Notes under the pieces: model-generated
The model's input: the letters and a program-made list of their open reading frames with translations, nothing else
What the model was told of the DNA's origin: nothing
The model's database searches: none
Position numbers and translations under genes: made by a program
Part shown: positions 1 through 11,289 of the stretch, in pieces
Position numbering within the stretch: position 1 is the first letter of the stretch
Layout: the number at the start of each line of letters is the position of its first letter
Origin: Omphiscola glabra
Lineage: Eukaryota; Mollusca; Gastropoda; Lymnaeidae
Length of the DNA: 64,000 nucleotides
Assembly (NCBI GenBank): GCA_964017045.1
Contig: OZ024804.1
Location: 21,208,537-21,272,536, forward strand
Direction: 5' to 3'

Positions 1-379
1 AATGTATGTGATTATATTGATGTGTAGGTACTTATACGTATATAGTATATAGGTAGGACATGGGTATGTTATAAACATGTAAGTGAGAGTACGCATAATG
101 TTTGTATCGAGCGATGGATGATTGGTTTTGACGATATAGATAAGTGTAAGTAAAGACGTAGAGACTAATGAACAGATGAGTGTATGCAAGGGTGGGGTTA
201 AAATGGGTGGACCGTTAGAAATGCCGATGAATGCACACGTGGATTTAAAGGTGTCTAATTGACGTATTATAGTTTATAAATCATGGAATGGGTGTGTCCA
301 CTCCCCCCCCCCCACACACACACACACTTACACACATACACTCAATAGAAGAAAATATCTTTTGTTAGAAAACGAAAAA
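1..379. other. AT-rich spacer with C11 and CA microsatellite
   Basis: No gene is seen. A C11 tract (303-313) runs directly into a short CA repeat (313-336). Confidence 0.6.
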
Positions 380-960
380 AAAAATTAGTAGATAAAAGGG
401 AGTAGAGAGGAGGTAGTAAAGAGAAGAGAGTGGAGAAAGGAGAAAAGAAGAGAGTAGAGAAGTGAGTAAAGAGAAAATAGTAGATAAGGGGGCAAGGAGA
501 AGAGAGTAGAGAAAGGAGCAATGAGAAAATAGTAGAGAGAAAAGGGAGTAAGAAGGATAGAATAGAGAAGGGGTAAAGATAAGAGCGTAGAGAAAGAAGA
601 GTAAATAGAAGGGAGAAAATGAAGTAAAGAAAAGGGAGAAAAGAGAGTAAAGAGAAGGAAGAAATGGTGTAAAGAGAAGGGAGAAAGGGGAGTAAATAGA
701 ACTTAGAAAGGGGAGTAAATAGGACATCGCAAAGAGATGGGAGAGAGATAAGGAGTCAAGAAAAGAGAGGAGAGATTTGGATAAAAAACTAAAGAATTTA
801 GAGATAATGGAGTAAAGAGAAGAGAATATAGAAGGAAAAAGAGACAGCGAGAGATAGAGAGGCTTTAGAAGAAGAGTGTGGAGAGTGGAGACATAATTGT
901 AAGGAGTGGGGAGTAAAGAGAAGAAATTCGATAGAGGGAATAGAAGTTACGATTATGCGC
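380..960. repeat. Long purine-rich degenerate repeat (plus strand)
   Basis: Nearly every base is A or G over about 580 bp, built from degenerate units containing GAGAAGAGAGTAGAGAAAGG. The minus-strand Ser/Leu/Phe-rich open frame over it is an artefact of composition. A 9-bp-arm palindrome (GTTGTCAAA, AA, TTTGACAAC) lies just after it at 972-991. Confidence 0.85.
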
Positions 961-995
961 ATGGTTGGTATGTTGTCAAAAATTTGACAACACGA

Positions 996-1540
996 AATAG
1001 ATATTAGCGACAACAAAACAATCTCTCAGGGCACTCTAGATATTACTGACAACCCAACATTCTATCAGGGCAAATTAGATATTATTGACAACCCAACATT
1101 CCTTCAGGGCACTCTACATATTAGTGACAACACAATATTCTCTCAGGGCACTCTACATATTAGTGACAACACGACATTCTCTCAGGGCACTCTAGATATA
1201 AGTGACAACACGGCATTCTCTCAGGGCACTCTACATATTTGTGACAACACAATATTCTCTCAGGGCACTCTAGATATAAGTGACAACACGACATTCTCTC
1301 AGGGCACTCTAGATATAAATGACAACACAATATTCTCTCAGGGCACTCTAGATATTAATGACAACACAATATTCTCTCAGGGCACTCTAGATATAAGTGA
1401 CAACACGACATTCTCTCAGGGCACTCTAGATATAAATGACAACACAATATTCTCTCAGGGCACTCTAGATATAAATGACAACACAATATTCTCTCAGGGC
1501 ACTCTAGATATTTAAGTGACAACACAATATTCTCTATGAT
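996..1540. repeat. 39-bp tandem array, about 13 copies
   Basis: The monomer contains GACAACACAATATTCTCTC followed by AGGGCACTCTAGATAT. Spacing between successive GGGCACTC motifs is 39 bp. The first copies are the most divergent. Confidence 0.95.
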
Positions 1541-2299
1541 TCGTCATCGTCCCAAACGTATTTGAATTTACGGACGTACTCTTCCCCAACTGTTATTTTT
1601 AATTCTCTGCATGCTTCGCCGTTTACTGCACGAATAAATGTGTACGAGTTTTGTTATTGCTGAAGTTAATTTGTTTTTAAATCCTTCATATTAATTTCAT
1701 TTCTTTTCATGTCTTGCTCTTTTTCTTTCTTTTTTTTGGGGGGGGGGGGGGGTGTGGGGGTGGGGGGATCTTTGGTCACCTAACTTACCCACTTCCTGTC
1801 AAATTCTCGAACTGAAACTAGTATGAAGAATCGTTCCCGATGTGAACACACTGTTTCAAATTTTCAACCCCTAAAAAAAAAAATTAGTCTCTCCTGTTTT
1901 TAAGGGAAGAGAAATTAAATAGTGTTGTCCCATGGGTGCGTGTTTTGGTGTAGAGATTAATTGTCTAGCTGTTGCTATGTTCTTTGTAATTGTGACGTAT
2001 TTTGGTATGCAGTATAAAATGTATTTTTTAAGGGTAAAATGAAGGACACATAAAAATGTATTTTCACTAGAAGTTTACTCTGTTTTTAGGGTTTGTTAAA
2101 TAATAATAGTTATTTTTTTAACGTTATGAGCGGCACGTTATTATTCATAACAATTGGAATACATCTTAAAGTGTGAAGATATGATACCACAAAACATACA
2201 AGGCTAGTGTTTGAATTATTTTCCCTATTATCACGAAGGAGCGTATTGGTCTAGTTGGGACTTGTCATTATAATAACTTTGATGTTTATTGGCTTACAT
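1541..2299. other. Spacer with G-rich tract
   Basis: No gene is seen. A T run is followed by G15 and further G5-G6 runs (1728-1768), which could fold as a G-quadruplex. The remainder is AT-rich. Confidence 0.6.
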
Positions 2300-2486
2300 A
2301 AAGGGGTCACCAAACTACGGCCCGCGTGTCGGATCCGGCCCTCAAGGCCATTTTCTCCGGCCCGCAGACGGTACTTGAACTTGCTTGTAAGTATTGCACA
2401 GAATGATTATCCGGCCCGCATTCGTTATTTTTTCCTTTATCCGGCCAGTTCATTCGGCCCGCTGTGAAAAATGTTTGGTGACCCTG
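2300..2486. mobile_element. hAT-type MITE (GGTCACCAAAC ends), 187 bp
   Basis: The ends are inverted (GGGGTCACCAAAC at left; GTTTGGTGACCCTG at right) around a GGCCCGC-rich interior. Flanking octamers GCTTACAT (2292-2299) and GCTTAGAT (2487-2494) match at 7 of 8, as expected for a hAT target duplication. The left terminal C of the usual CAG end has changed. Confidence 0.8.
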
Positions 2487-2494
2487 GCTTAGAT

Positions 2495-2837
2495 GTACTT
2501 TTTTATTGTTTGCAGTCCTTAAGTAAATAAACATTCCAATATGTTGGTTAATGCAAATAACAGATTAGGTAAAATAGATGTTACCAAGGTTGTCAAACGA
2601 TAATCGCATAAGATTATATTATTATTTTTTTGTACAGAACCGTAACTGTATTTCTATTAGCATTAACTTTAGAAAGCAAAATTATTAATTTTTTTTTAAT
2701 TCCCATTTTTAAAAAACTGCTTTGTATATACGTGATGCATTGAAATAGGACATGCTATCTAAATTTTTATTTCAATAAATCAAATCGCTTAAATCAAATC
2801 AAACTCATTTTGTGTGTCCCACTAATCTTAAAAAAAC
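2495..2837. other. AT-rich spacer
   Basis: No gene, repeat or motif is supported here. Confidence 0.6.
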
Positions 2838-3045
2838 AGGTCTGTGTTGATTGGATATCGCATCATTAAGCTAGTCAGAATTGATTGGATAATATATATA
2901 AAAAGCTAGTCTTTGTTGATTGGATATCGCATCATTAAGCTGGTCAGTGCTGATTGGATAATGCATCAATAAGATGGTCAGTGCTGATTGGATATCGCAT
3001 CATTAAGCTGGTCAGTGTTGATTGGATAATGCATCAATAAGATGG
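2838..3045. repeat. 34-bp tandem array, about 6 copies
   Basis: The units contain TGATTGGATATCGCATCA then TTAAGCTGGTCAG, with alternating ATCGCATCATTAAGC and ATGCATCAATAAGAT variants. Every monomer carries an inverted CCAAT box (ATTGG). Confidence 0.9.
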
Positions 3046-3114
3046 GATACAATTTAATAACTTTAAAATAATAATAAAATTTGCTGCAAATGTTACAAAA
3101 TGCTTCATACACAA

Positions 3115-3335
3115 GATGAAATGACAGGATGGTACAGACAATGACAGGTTGATATTTACAACCACAACTTGAGGTGCAAAATGGTAAGATAGGTAAAATG
3201 AAAAGTTGATATTTTTAATGACACGCTGATACGGACAATGACATGATATCGTTAAAATAACAAGAGGATACAGAAAATGACAGAATGATACAGACAATGA
3301 CAGGGTGATACAGACAATGACAAGATGTCACGGAC
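3115..3335. repeat. Degenerate 20-bp tandem repeat
   Basis: Units of the form ATGACAGGATGATACAGACA recur. They are best preserved at 3255-3335 and decay upstream. The minus-strand open frame here is an artefact. Confidence 0.75.
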
Positions 3336-3976
3336 AACTTATGAGTCCCATTTTTTTTGGAGGCACAGCTTGGAGATAATAGGATCCTAGACTTGTCAGA
3401 AAACTCATTTGCTCTGACGTCAGACCAAGATTACGGAAGATGAAGAGGAACACGGGAGAGAACTCTACTCTAGTCTCCGGGGTCTCGTTGTGTGGAGAAC
3501 CTCGGGCCGTTCCTGGAACTAAAATGGCGCGGCCAAGACGCTATCCGACACCATTATCAAACGACGGAAGCTAATGGAAGGAAGATTCCTCCCCGCCAGC
3601 CGATATTAAAGGGCCAATTTGTAATGAAACGATTCCGTTACGGGCAGTCAAGGGTTAATTCTTGTCGATTGGAGGGGGGATAACCTCGGATTTGTTCGCC
3701 GCTGTCACGTCCCCTGGGTGCCATCTTGGATCAATGGGCGTAATGGCTGCCGATTGCGAATTCGAGGCTCGTTTCTAGGATCAGGTTGCATTGCACATGC
3801 ACTTGCCAGACACTTAATTTTCGTAATGGTTTTACATGAAACGCAACGCCTTTAATCGCGCTGCACCAATAAACAATCACAACTATGATGATGCAATAGC
3901 TATAGTGCTAATCTGTAAGGATTTCCACCAACAATACTGCTGTGATCATTTGCAACCAATGAAGCCATTATTCTAT
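3336..3976. other. Complex GC-balanced block, candidate regulatory element
   Basis: Between two arrays, about 3400-3790 is non-repetitive and richer in G+C than the surroundings, with motifs such as AGCTAATGG and GGCCAATTTGTAATG. The short open frame at 3492-3683 has no recognisable product. The stretch after 3800 leads into the next array. Confidence 0.35.
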
Positions 3977-5001
3977 GTCCACTCAGCTACTCGTTCATGC
4001 CCACTCAGTCACTCGTTCATGCCCACTCAGCCACTCGTTCATGCCCGCTCGGCCACTCGTTCATGCAAACTGAGTCATTCGTCTGTGCTCTCGAAGCCAC
4101 TTGTACATGCCCACTCAGCCATTCGTCTATGCCCTCTCAGCCACTCGTTTATGCCTACTCAGCTACTCGTTCATGCCCACTCAGCCACTCGTTCAAGCAA
4201 ACTCAGTCATTCGTGTATGCCCTCTCAGCATTTCGTTCATGCCCTCTCAGCCACTCGTTCATGCCCACTCAGCAACTCATTCATGCCCACTCAGCCACTC
4301 GTTCATGCAAACTCAGTCATTCGTCTGTGCCCTCTCAGCCACTTGTACAGGCCCACTCAGCCATTCGTCTATGCCCTCTCAGCCACTCGTTTATGCCTAC
4401 TCAGCTACTCGCTCATGCCTACGCAGCTACTCGTTCATGCCCACTCAGCCATTCATTCATGCAAACTCAGTCATTCATATGTGCCCTCTCCGCCATTTGT
4501 TCATGCCCACTCAGTCATTGGTCTATGCCCTCTCAGCCACTCGTTCATGGCCACTCAGCTACTCCTCATGCTCAATCAGCTATTATTCTATGCCCACTCA
4601 GCTACTCGTTCATGCCCACATAGTCATTTGTATATGCCCTCTCAAACACTCGTTCACGCGCCACTCAGCCCCTCGTTCACGTCCACTCAGCCACTCGTTG
4701 ATGCCTACTCAGCCACTCGCTCATATCCACTAAGCCACTCGTTCATGCCCACTCAGCCATTCGTCTATGCCCTCTCAGCCACTCGTTCATGCCCACTCAG
4801 CCACTCGTTCATACCCACTCAGTCATTCGTCTATGCCCTCGCAGCCACTCGTTCATGTCCACTCAGCCTCTCGTTGATGCCCACTCATCCACTCGTTCAT
4901 GTCCACTCAGACACTTGTTTATGCCCACTCACTCATGCCCTCTCATTCACTCGTTCATGTCCACTCAGGCACTTGTTTGTGCCCACTCAGCCACTCGTTC
5001 A
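3977..5001. repeat. 22-bp tandem array, about 46 copies
   Basis: The monomer core is ACTCAGCCACTCGTTCATGC. All three forward frames stay open for 208-394 codons only because the unit lacks stop codons and 22 is not a multiple of 3, so each frame reads the same 22-residue cycle. An 11-monomer (242-bp) higher-order repeat is visible between 4062 and 4304. Confidence 0.95.
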
Positions 5002-6420
5002 ATCCTTGATTTTAACTTAAAATTTAACTTTCATAATCCGATGCTCCATAATTAAATTTGTTAAAACTGTGTGGGCCACAGTCTAAGGCCACTTTAGCAC
5101 AAACTGAATCTTAAAGTGCCTTCAAGCTTCACTAACAAATATGAATAATCATAAACTAAAATCTTCACTATATACCATTTATCTGAACGTGCAGAATGTA
5201 AGTTTTTAAACATGTAAACCATCTCTTTATATTAGGCCTATATTTATATTTACACTCCCTATGACTGCTGACCCTACTCTTTGGGAAACCTGACCAGTAC
5301 GGTATATAAACATCATGAAGGTATCCAAGATATTTAAAGGGTATTTATAGTAATCCAAGTACTCGACTATTTATTGTGAACACAAGTATTCGAATAAATG
5401 TTGTGATCACAAGTCCTCGACGTTCCTTTGTGAATGCATGACTTAAGCTATGCGATCACCCTGTGCCCCTCCACTCGCGCTAAACTTCAGAGAGAGCTAA
5501 TTTAGCATTGTCGCAAACTTTTTTTTTTCAACTTCTCTGAGTAACGAGAGAGGGGGGACATGCCAGCGTTGTCTAAATTTCGAGGTCATAATCTTTGCTG
5601 CCCTATCAATTTGCTTGAGTTTGTGGGCCCCTCCGTGGCCCGCCTGGACACAAACACGCCACCAAACATACAGTTATCATATAAGTGAAAGATGATGGGG
5701 GGCGAATGCCATATGCCTAATTCGAACAAGAGGGCCTAATCCTCGTACCAACACACGGATTCCCTCGTTTCTCCATATGCCGGCATTACCGAAATATCAA
5801 GGACCACAGGCCGGCACCCCGGGTGACTTTTGATGTGTGAAGACAACCCCACCCCCACGGGACTGCTCTACCTGTCCTGGCCCATGATTAATATCAAATA
5901 TGGACTTCTTGTGGATTCGTAAACTGTGTACTCATGGGAACAGTAACAGTGATAGAACTAGGGAGAACACACAAAAAGTGGGTCGGTGGGATGTATTAGG
6001 CTTAGGTTCCAGGAACATAAGTTTCATAATATAAACCCAAAAAAAAGACAATATATTAGCCCTAACTTATAAAAATACAATTTAAATGGGACTATAAGTG
6101 CGTGCACTATTTTGCTATATAGTTTCTTTACAACAAAAATTAATTTTTTTTATAGAATTCACAGAGTCGTCATTCTTCATTCAATTGTTAGTATAACTTC
6201 ACGACCATTTAAATATTTATTTTTCTTTCCATTTTTGGGGGGCAAAAATGAAGGTCATAAAATAATAGATTGGCCTATGATCTTCAATTTTATTTTGTTA
6301 TATAACGATTTTGACCTGATCATATTCTAGTAACTATTTTCATCAGCTGGATATTGGTGTTTCCGCACGTGGAGGAGAATGGAAACCATAGCCCAGTTAG
6401 GGTTTTTATTGATAGAATGG
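5002..6420. other. Spacer, partly GC-balanced
   Basis: No gene is seen. About 5560-5860 is complex (for example GTGGGCCCCTCCGTGGCCCG and ATGCCGGCATTACC), while 5900-6420 is AT-rich. I recognise no element. Confidence 0.5.
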
Positions 6421-6426
6421 ATGTTA

Positions 6427-6660
6427 AACCCTGCGAGTAGAAAGTCTCAGCCAAACCCTGCGAGTAGAAAGTCTAGTCCAAACCCTGTGAGTAGAAAGTC
6501 TAGGCCAAACCCTGTGAGTAGAAAGTCTAGGCCAAACCTTGTGATTAGAAAGTCTAGGCCAAACCTTGTGAGTAAAAAATCTAGGCAAAACCCTGTGAGT
6601 AGAAAGTCTAGGCCAAACCTTGTGATTAGAAAGTCTGAGGCCAAACCATGTGAGTAGAAA
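6427..6660. repeat. 27-bp tandem array, about 9 copies
   Basis: The monomer contains CCTGTGAGTAGAAAGTCTAG. The period is 27, so single frames stay open on both strands with 9-residue repeats. This is not evidence of a protein. Confidence 0.93.
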
Positions 6661-7431
6661 GTCTCAGTCTTGCAAAAAAAAAATCGACACAAAAAACAAA
6701 TGAATTACCTTTTTAGAAAAGCTTATACTAACAACTTGATTACCCTACCATATACTCATGTAAATATAGTTAACAGTGACACACCCAGTGACATATGAGC
6801 CCATATTATTACCGACTTATATACACACGCACATATTTGGTACAAACTCTGTAATGCGCTGATCGCTAGCAGTGCAGCATTAAGTATGGCAATAATTACT
6901 TTTCATGTTAAAGCCCGCTGATTGGCTCGTTTCGAATCAGATGACACACGTTCAACGTCTTACAAAGCCTGTGGGTTTCAACACGAAGTCTCTAAATGAA
7001 GCCAAAGGCAACCTGCATGCCCCTCCGGAATGTTCCTACAACAAGCTCGGAGAAGTGTGAAAAAAGGTCTTCATTGTTTGTACAAGAATCTTCCACAGTG
7101 TAAACACGGGGTTGAGAAATGGTACGAAAGGAAACTGTGAGATAAGGACACACCTGTTGATACCGACAGGTAGACGGGTGCTGTGACTATATACGCTGGT
7201 TCTCTTATGCGTGAGAAAGTGTATGGTCGACGGAAAGGTGACCAATGAATGGTCAATACAATTTTAACAATAAATTAAATAATTATTTCCCCGTTTCATG
7301 AAAGTTCACGAAATGTATTCACAAACGCAACATTTATTCACAACGATAAAAAAAATGGTTTTACGATTATAAATTATCTTCACTAACGCCTGATCACGAA
7401 ATCTTGCTTCACTGATAGGAAAAGTCTTCCT
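6661..7431. other. Spacer with a complex block
   Basis: About 6900-7250 is balanced in composition and non-repetitive (for example CCCGCTGATTGGCTCG); the rest is AT-rich. No gene is recognised. Confidence 0.45.
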
Positions 7432-7484
7432 TTCTCTCTCTGTCTCTCTCTCTGTCTCTCTCTCTCAATTTTACTCTATCACCA

Positions 7485-7519
<35 letters not shown>

Positions 7520-7940
7520 CCCCTCTCTTTCCTCTCTCTTCACTCCCCTTTCTCTCCCTTACTCTATCTCTCTCTTACTCTATCTGATCTCTCTCTTACT
7601 TTATCTCTCTTACTCTATCTCTCTCTTACTCTATCTCTCTCTTACTCTATCTCTCTCTTACTCTTTCTCTCTCTCTTACTCTTTCTCTCTCTTACTCTTT
7701 CTCTCTCTTACTCTATCTCTCTCTTACTCTATCTGATCTCTCTCTTACTTTATCTCTCTTACTCTATCTCTCTCTTACTCTATCTCTCTCTTACTCTTTC
7801 TCTCTCTTACTCTTTCTCTCTCTTACTCTATCTCTCTCTTACTCTATCTGATCTCTCTCTTACTTTATCTCTCTTACTCTATCTCTCTCTTACTCTATCT
7901 CTCTCTTACTCTATCTCTCTCTTACTCTATCTCTCTCTAG
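7432..7940. repeat. Polypyrimidine array, CTCTCTTACTCTAT units
   Basis: About 500 bp of C/T-rich sequence is built of 14-bp units CTCTCTTACTCTAT with a short TA run at 7505-7519. A longer block containing CTATCTGATCTCTC recurs near 7578, 7728 and 7845, showing higher-order duplication. Confidence 0.9.
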
Positions 7941-8341
7941 CCCGTACCTAACCTTGGAGAAATAACTGTATACGCCATAAAGAACTCACTCAAGTCCAAC
8001 CTGCAATTAACGATATGTCGCTTGATATGTGAGTTGCTGTTTTCCTGCACAATCATTTGAAGACAGAAACCAGAAGTTACTTGCTTCTAGTATTTACTTG
8101 GTATATACATTTGTTGATCGATTGGTCATTTTGTATTTTCTTATGTGTCCATGGTGTGAATATTCTGTGATGTTCTATTTCCTAAGCATTTCTATTTTAA
8201 ACATAATATTTCAAAATGGAACCCAACCCTAATGAAATAACACATTTTAATCAATCAAAAGTATGATTGAATTCGCCGGTCAATCAATCAACAATGTCTG
8301 TAGCTACTCGATACATAGATTAAAGAGAGACATCATTAAAA
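7941..8341. other. AT-rich spacer
   Basis: No gene is supported. The short open frame at 8029-8232 resembles nothing I recognise. Confidence 0.5.
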
Positions 8342-8511
8342 CAGTGGCGTAACGAGCTTAACTCGCGCCCGGGGCACAATACCTTTTTAGCGCCCCCCCC
8401 CCTATTCGATAACCATACGATATTATATGTAAAATATACCATTTGGCGCCCCCTTGTGAGTAGCGCCCGGGGCATGATGCCCCCCTTGCTCCCCCCCTCG
8501 CTACGCCACTG
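8342..8511. mobile_element. hAT-type MITE (CAGTGGCGTA ends), 170 bp
   Basis: The ends are CAGTGGCGTAACGAG at left and CTCGCTACGCCACTG at right, inverted. The interior carries GCGCCCGGGGCA motifs. A perfect 8-bp duplication CATTAAAA flanks it (8334-8341 and 8512-8519). Confidence 0.92.
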
Positions 8512-8519
8512 CATTAAAA

Positions 8520-9184
8520 TGACTTCAATAAAATGTCCACACTTTCATTCGAGTAGCACTACTATAAAAATTTGCAGTGTACTTCTTTCAAGACGCGCAA
8601 TATTGAAAGTTGTCATACACGTTCCTTGATTAATGAATGGCCCCATGATGAACGCAGTCAGAATGAAACATGTCCTGTGACAATTGTTTCAACAACAAGA
8701 CAACAACAAAAAACCAGAGATTTTTGGCCTTTTGCTAGGTGACAAATCAATGGTCGAATAATAACTTGTAATCTTTAGTTAAAGGGAAAAAAAAATGTTT
8801 CAAGGCAGATAGTGGACCAAATATGAAGGCTCAACAGGGGGAGATAACTCATCATTCTCCCGAAAAGAGAAAAAGAGGGTTGGGAGGTTGGGGTTGGGGG
8901 GTGGGGTAACAGCCCGGGTTGAACACATTGCCTAGTCCTGAAAACAAACGCAGTGACATGATTGGGTAATCTGGCGAAGCTTTACAAACAGCCTTGTCCT
9001 CTTGCGCGAGGACACAGCATCTGCCTTTCGGTACAAAACAGCTTATTGCGGTGTTTGTACAAACACTAACTGTAAATACCGGGCTGATTAAACACGGAAC
9101 AAACAGAGAACATCAACAAATACTCGGAACAGCTGGGCCCCACAATGGCGGAACGTAACAATTAGGAGATGGGAGCTTGAGAGG
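8520..9184. other. Spacer with a complex block
   Basis: About 8930-9170 is balanced and non-repetitive (for example TAAATACCGGGCTGATTAAA). No gene is recognised. Confidence 0.45.
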
Positions 9185-9440
9185 ACCGTTGCTGGGAACT
9201 TTACTGGGAACCTTACTGGGAACTTTACTGGGAACTTTACTGGGAACTTTACTGGGAACTTTACTGGGAACCTTACTGGGAACTTAACTGGGAACTTTAC
9301 TGGGAACCTTACTGGGAACTTTACTGGGAACTTTACTGGGAACCTTACTGTGAACTTTACTGGGAACCTTACAAGAACTTTCCTGGGAACTTTACTGGGA
9401 ACTTTCCTGAGAACTTTACTGGAAACGTTACTGGGGATAC
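9185..9440. repeat. 12-bp tandem array, about 21 copies
   Basis: The unit is TTTACTGGGAAC with CCTTACTGGGAA variants. It degenerates after about 9365. Confidence 0.95.
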
Positions 9441-9559
9441 TTTGTATACCACTGAACTTACTTTATGATTTGATTATGTTTAAAACGGCTTTTGTCCTAT
9501 GCTTATCAAACTATTCCGAAATATTTGTATATTAGCTTTTATTTGAATATTTGGAGTTT

Positions 9560-10010
9560 CACGCATGAGTCCGTACAAAAAGAAATACTGTGAGAGAGAA
9601 AAGGGAGAAGATGGTTGACAAGAAATATAGGTTAAAGAATAAGAGAGAGAGACATAGAAGTTGGGTTAGACAGAGAATGAGGAATAGACCAAGACAGAAA
9701 AGTAGAAGACACCCAGACAAACAGAGAAGCAGGAAGTGACCCATACCAACAAAGACAGAGAAGGAGACCCAGACAAATAGAGAAGAAGAACGACACACAG
9801 ACAAGCAGTGAAGCAGGAAGTGACCCAGACAAACAGACAGACAAGGAGGAGGAGACCCAGACAAAAAGAGAAGAACGACACACTGACATGCAGAGAAGGA
9901 GGAAGTGAAAGAGACCCAAACAGAGGAGAAGAAGAGCGACACCCAGACAAGCAGAGTAAGAGGAAGTGACCCAGACCAAAAGAGACAGAGAAAAATTGTG
10001 ACAGAGCATT
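9560..10010. repeat. Degenerate purine-rich repeat with GACCCAGACAAACAGAGAAG units
   Basis: Irregular units of about 30 bp recur. Minus-strand Leu/Phe/Ser-rich frames of 125-141 codons over it overlap one another in all frames and are composition artefacts. Confidence 0.75.
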
Positions 10011-10590
10011 TGGTAAAAAAAAAATGAAAAAAATATTAGAATTCAAAATATGCATCGCATATGAAGCAATAGTTGAAAAGAGGATACACAATTATGCAAA
10101 TAGACCCACTTTTTAAATGTTTTTTTTTAAATAATTAACTTAACGAATAAGGAAGAAGCGGGTGGCGACTACAACGAGACAAACGGTAAAATAATAAATA
10201 ATTTGTCACATTATTGTTACACTCCGCAATAAATGCCACGGGTAGGACTCAAGTCATTGCCTCCCTTGGAAGACAAAGGGGGAGTTTTATTTCCCCTTGT
10301 TTCAGCAACGCGACAAACAGTTGTTTCCCCTGATGGTATGACAGTCGTATCCCCCCCCCCCCCCAGATAAAGGTCGCAATTAAAACTAGGGCTTTAAGGA
10401 TTAAAAGATATTCGCGCCCCAGTAAAAAAAAATATTCATTACTTTTGACATGTTATGAAATGTATTTGTTTTGGACTTGGCTGAAGAGATAGCGTTTATA
10501 AATGTGCCAAAGAAAGGGATTTGATAGTTACTGGTGATGGGAATGGCGAGGTCAAAGGTGGGAGAGAATTTTGATAAGTATTGTTAGATG
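10011..10590. other. Spacer with C14 tract
   Basis: No gene is seen. The C14 tract is at 10351-10364. Confidence 0.6.
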
Positions 10591-11289
10591 AATAATGGTG
10601 AGGTCCTATGTGGAAAGGAATGGATAGATGTTGGTAAAGGAAAATGGTGAGGTCCTATGTGGAAAGGAATGGATAGATGTTGGTAGATGAAAATGGTGAG
10701 GTCCTATGTGGAAAGGAATGGATAGATATTGGTAGATGAAAATGGTGAGGTCCTATGTGGAAAGGAATGGATAGATGTTGGTAGATGAAAATGGTGAGGT
10801 CCTATGTGGAAAGGAATGGATAGATATTGGTAGATGAAAATGGTGAGGTCCTATGTGGAAAGGAGTGGATAGATATTGGTAGATGAAAATGGTGAGGTCC
10901 TATGTGGAAAGGAGTGGATAGATATTGGTAGATGAAAATGGTGAGGTCCTATGTGGAAAGGAATGGATAGATGTTGGTAGATGAAAATGGTGAGGTCCTA
11001 TGTGGAAAGGAATGGATAGATATTGGTAGATGAAAATGGTGAGGTCCTATGTGGAAAGGAGTGGATAGATATTGGTAGATGAAAATGGTGAGGTCCTATG
11101 TGGAAAGGAGTGGATAGATATTGGTAGATGAAAATGGTGAGGTCCTATGTGGAAATAAGTGGATAGATATTGGTAGATGAAAATGGTGAGGTCCTATGTG
11201 GAAAGGAATGGATAGATATTGGTAGATGAAAATGGTGAGGTCCTATGTGGAAAGGAGTGGATAGATATTGGTAGATGAAAATGGTGAGG
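10591..11289. repeat. 49-bp tandem array, about 14 copies
   Basis: The unit contains AATGGTGAGGTCCTATGTGG then AAAGG and ATGGATAGATATTGGTAG. Spacing is exactly 49 bp (for example 10692 to 10741). Copies are highly similar, implying recent expansion. Confidence 0.96.

Noticed and set aside
3836..5020. 394-codon open frame
   Set aside because: Apart from a short unique lead it is the 22-bp array read through; all three frames are open equally.
9559..10091. Three overlapping Leu/Phe/Cys/Ser-rich minus-strand frames resembling membrane proteins
   Set aside because: They are the complement of a purine-rich degenerate repeat and are open in all three frames, so composition explains them.
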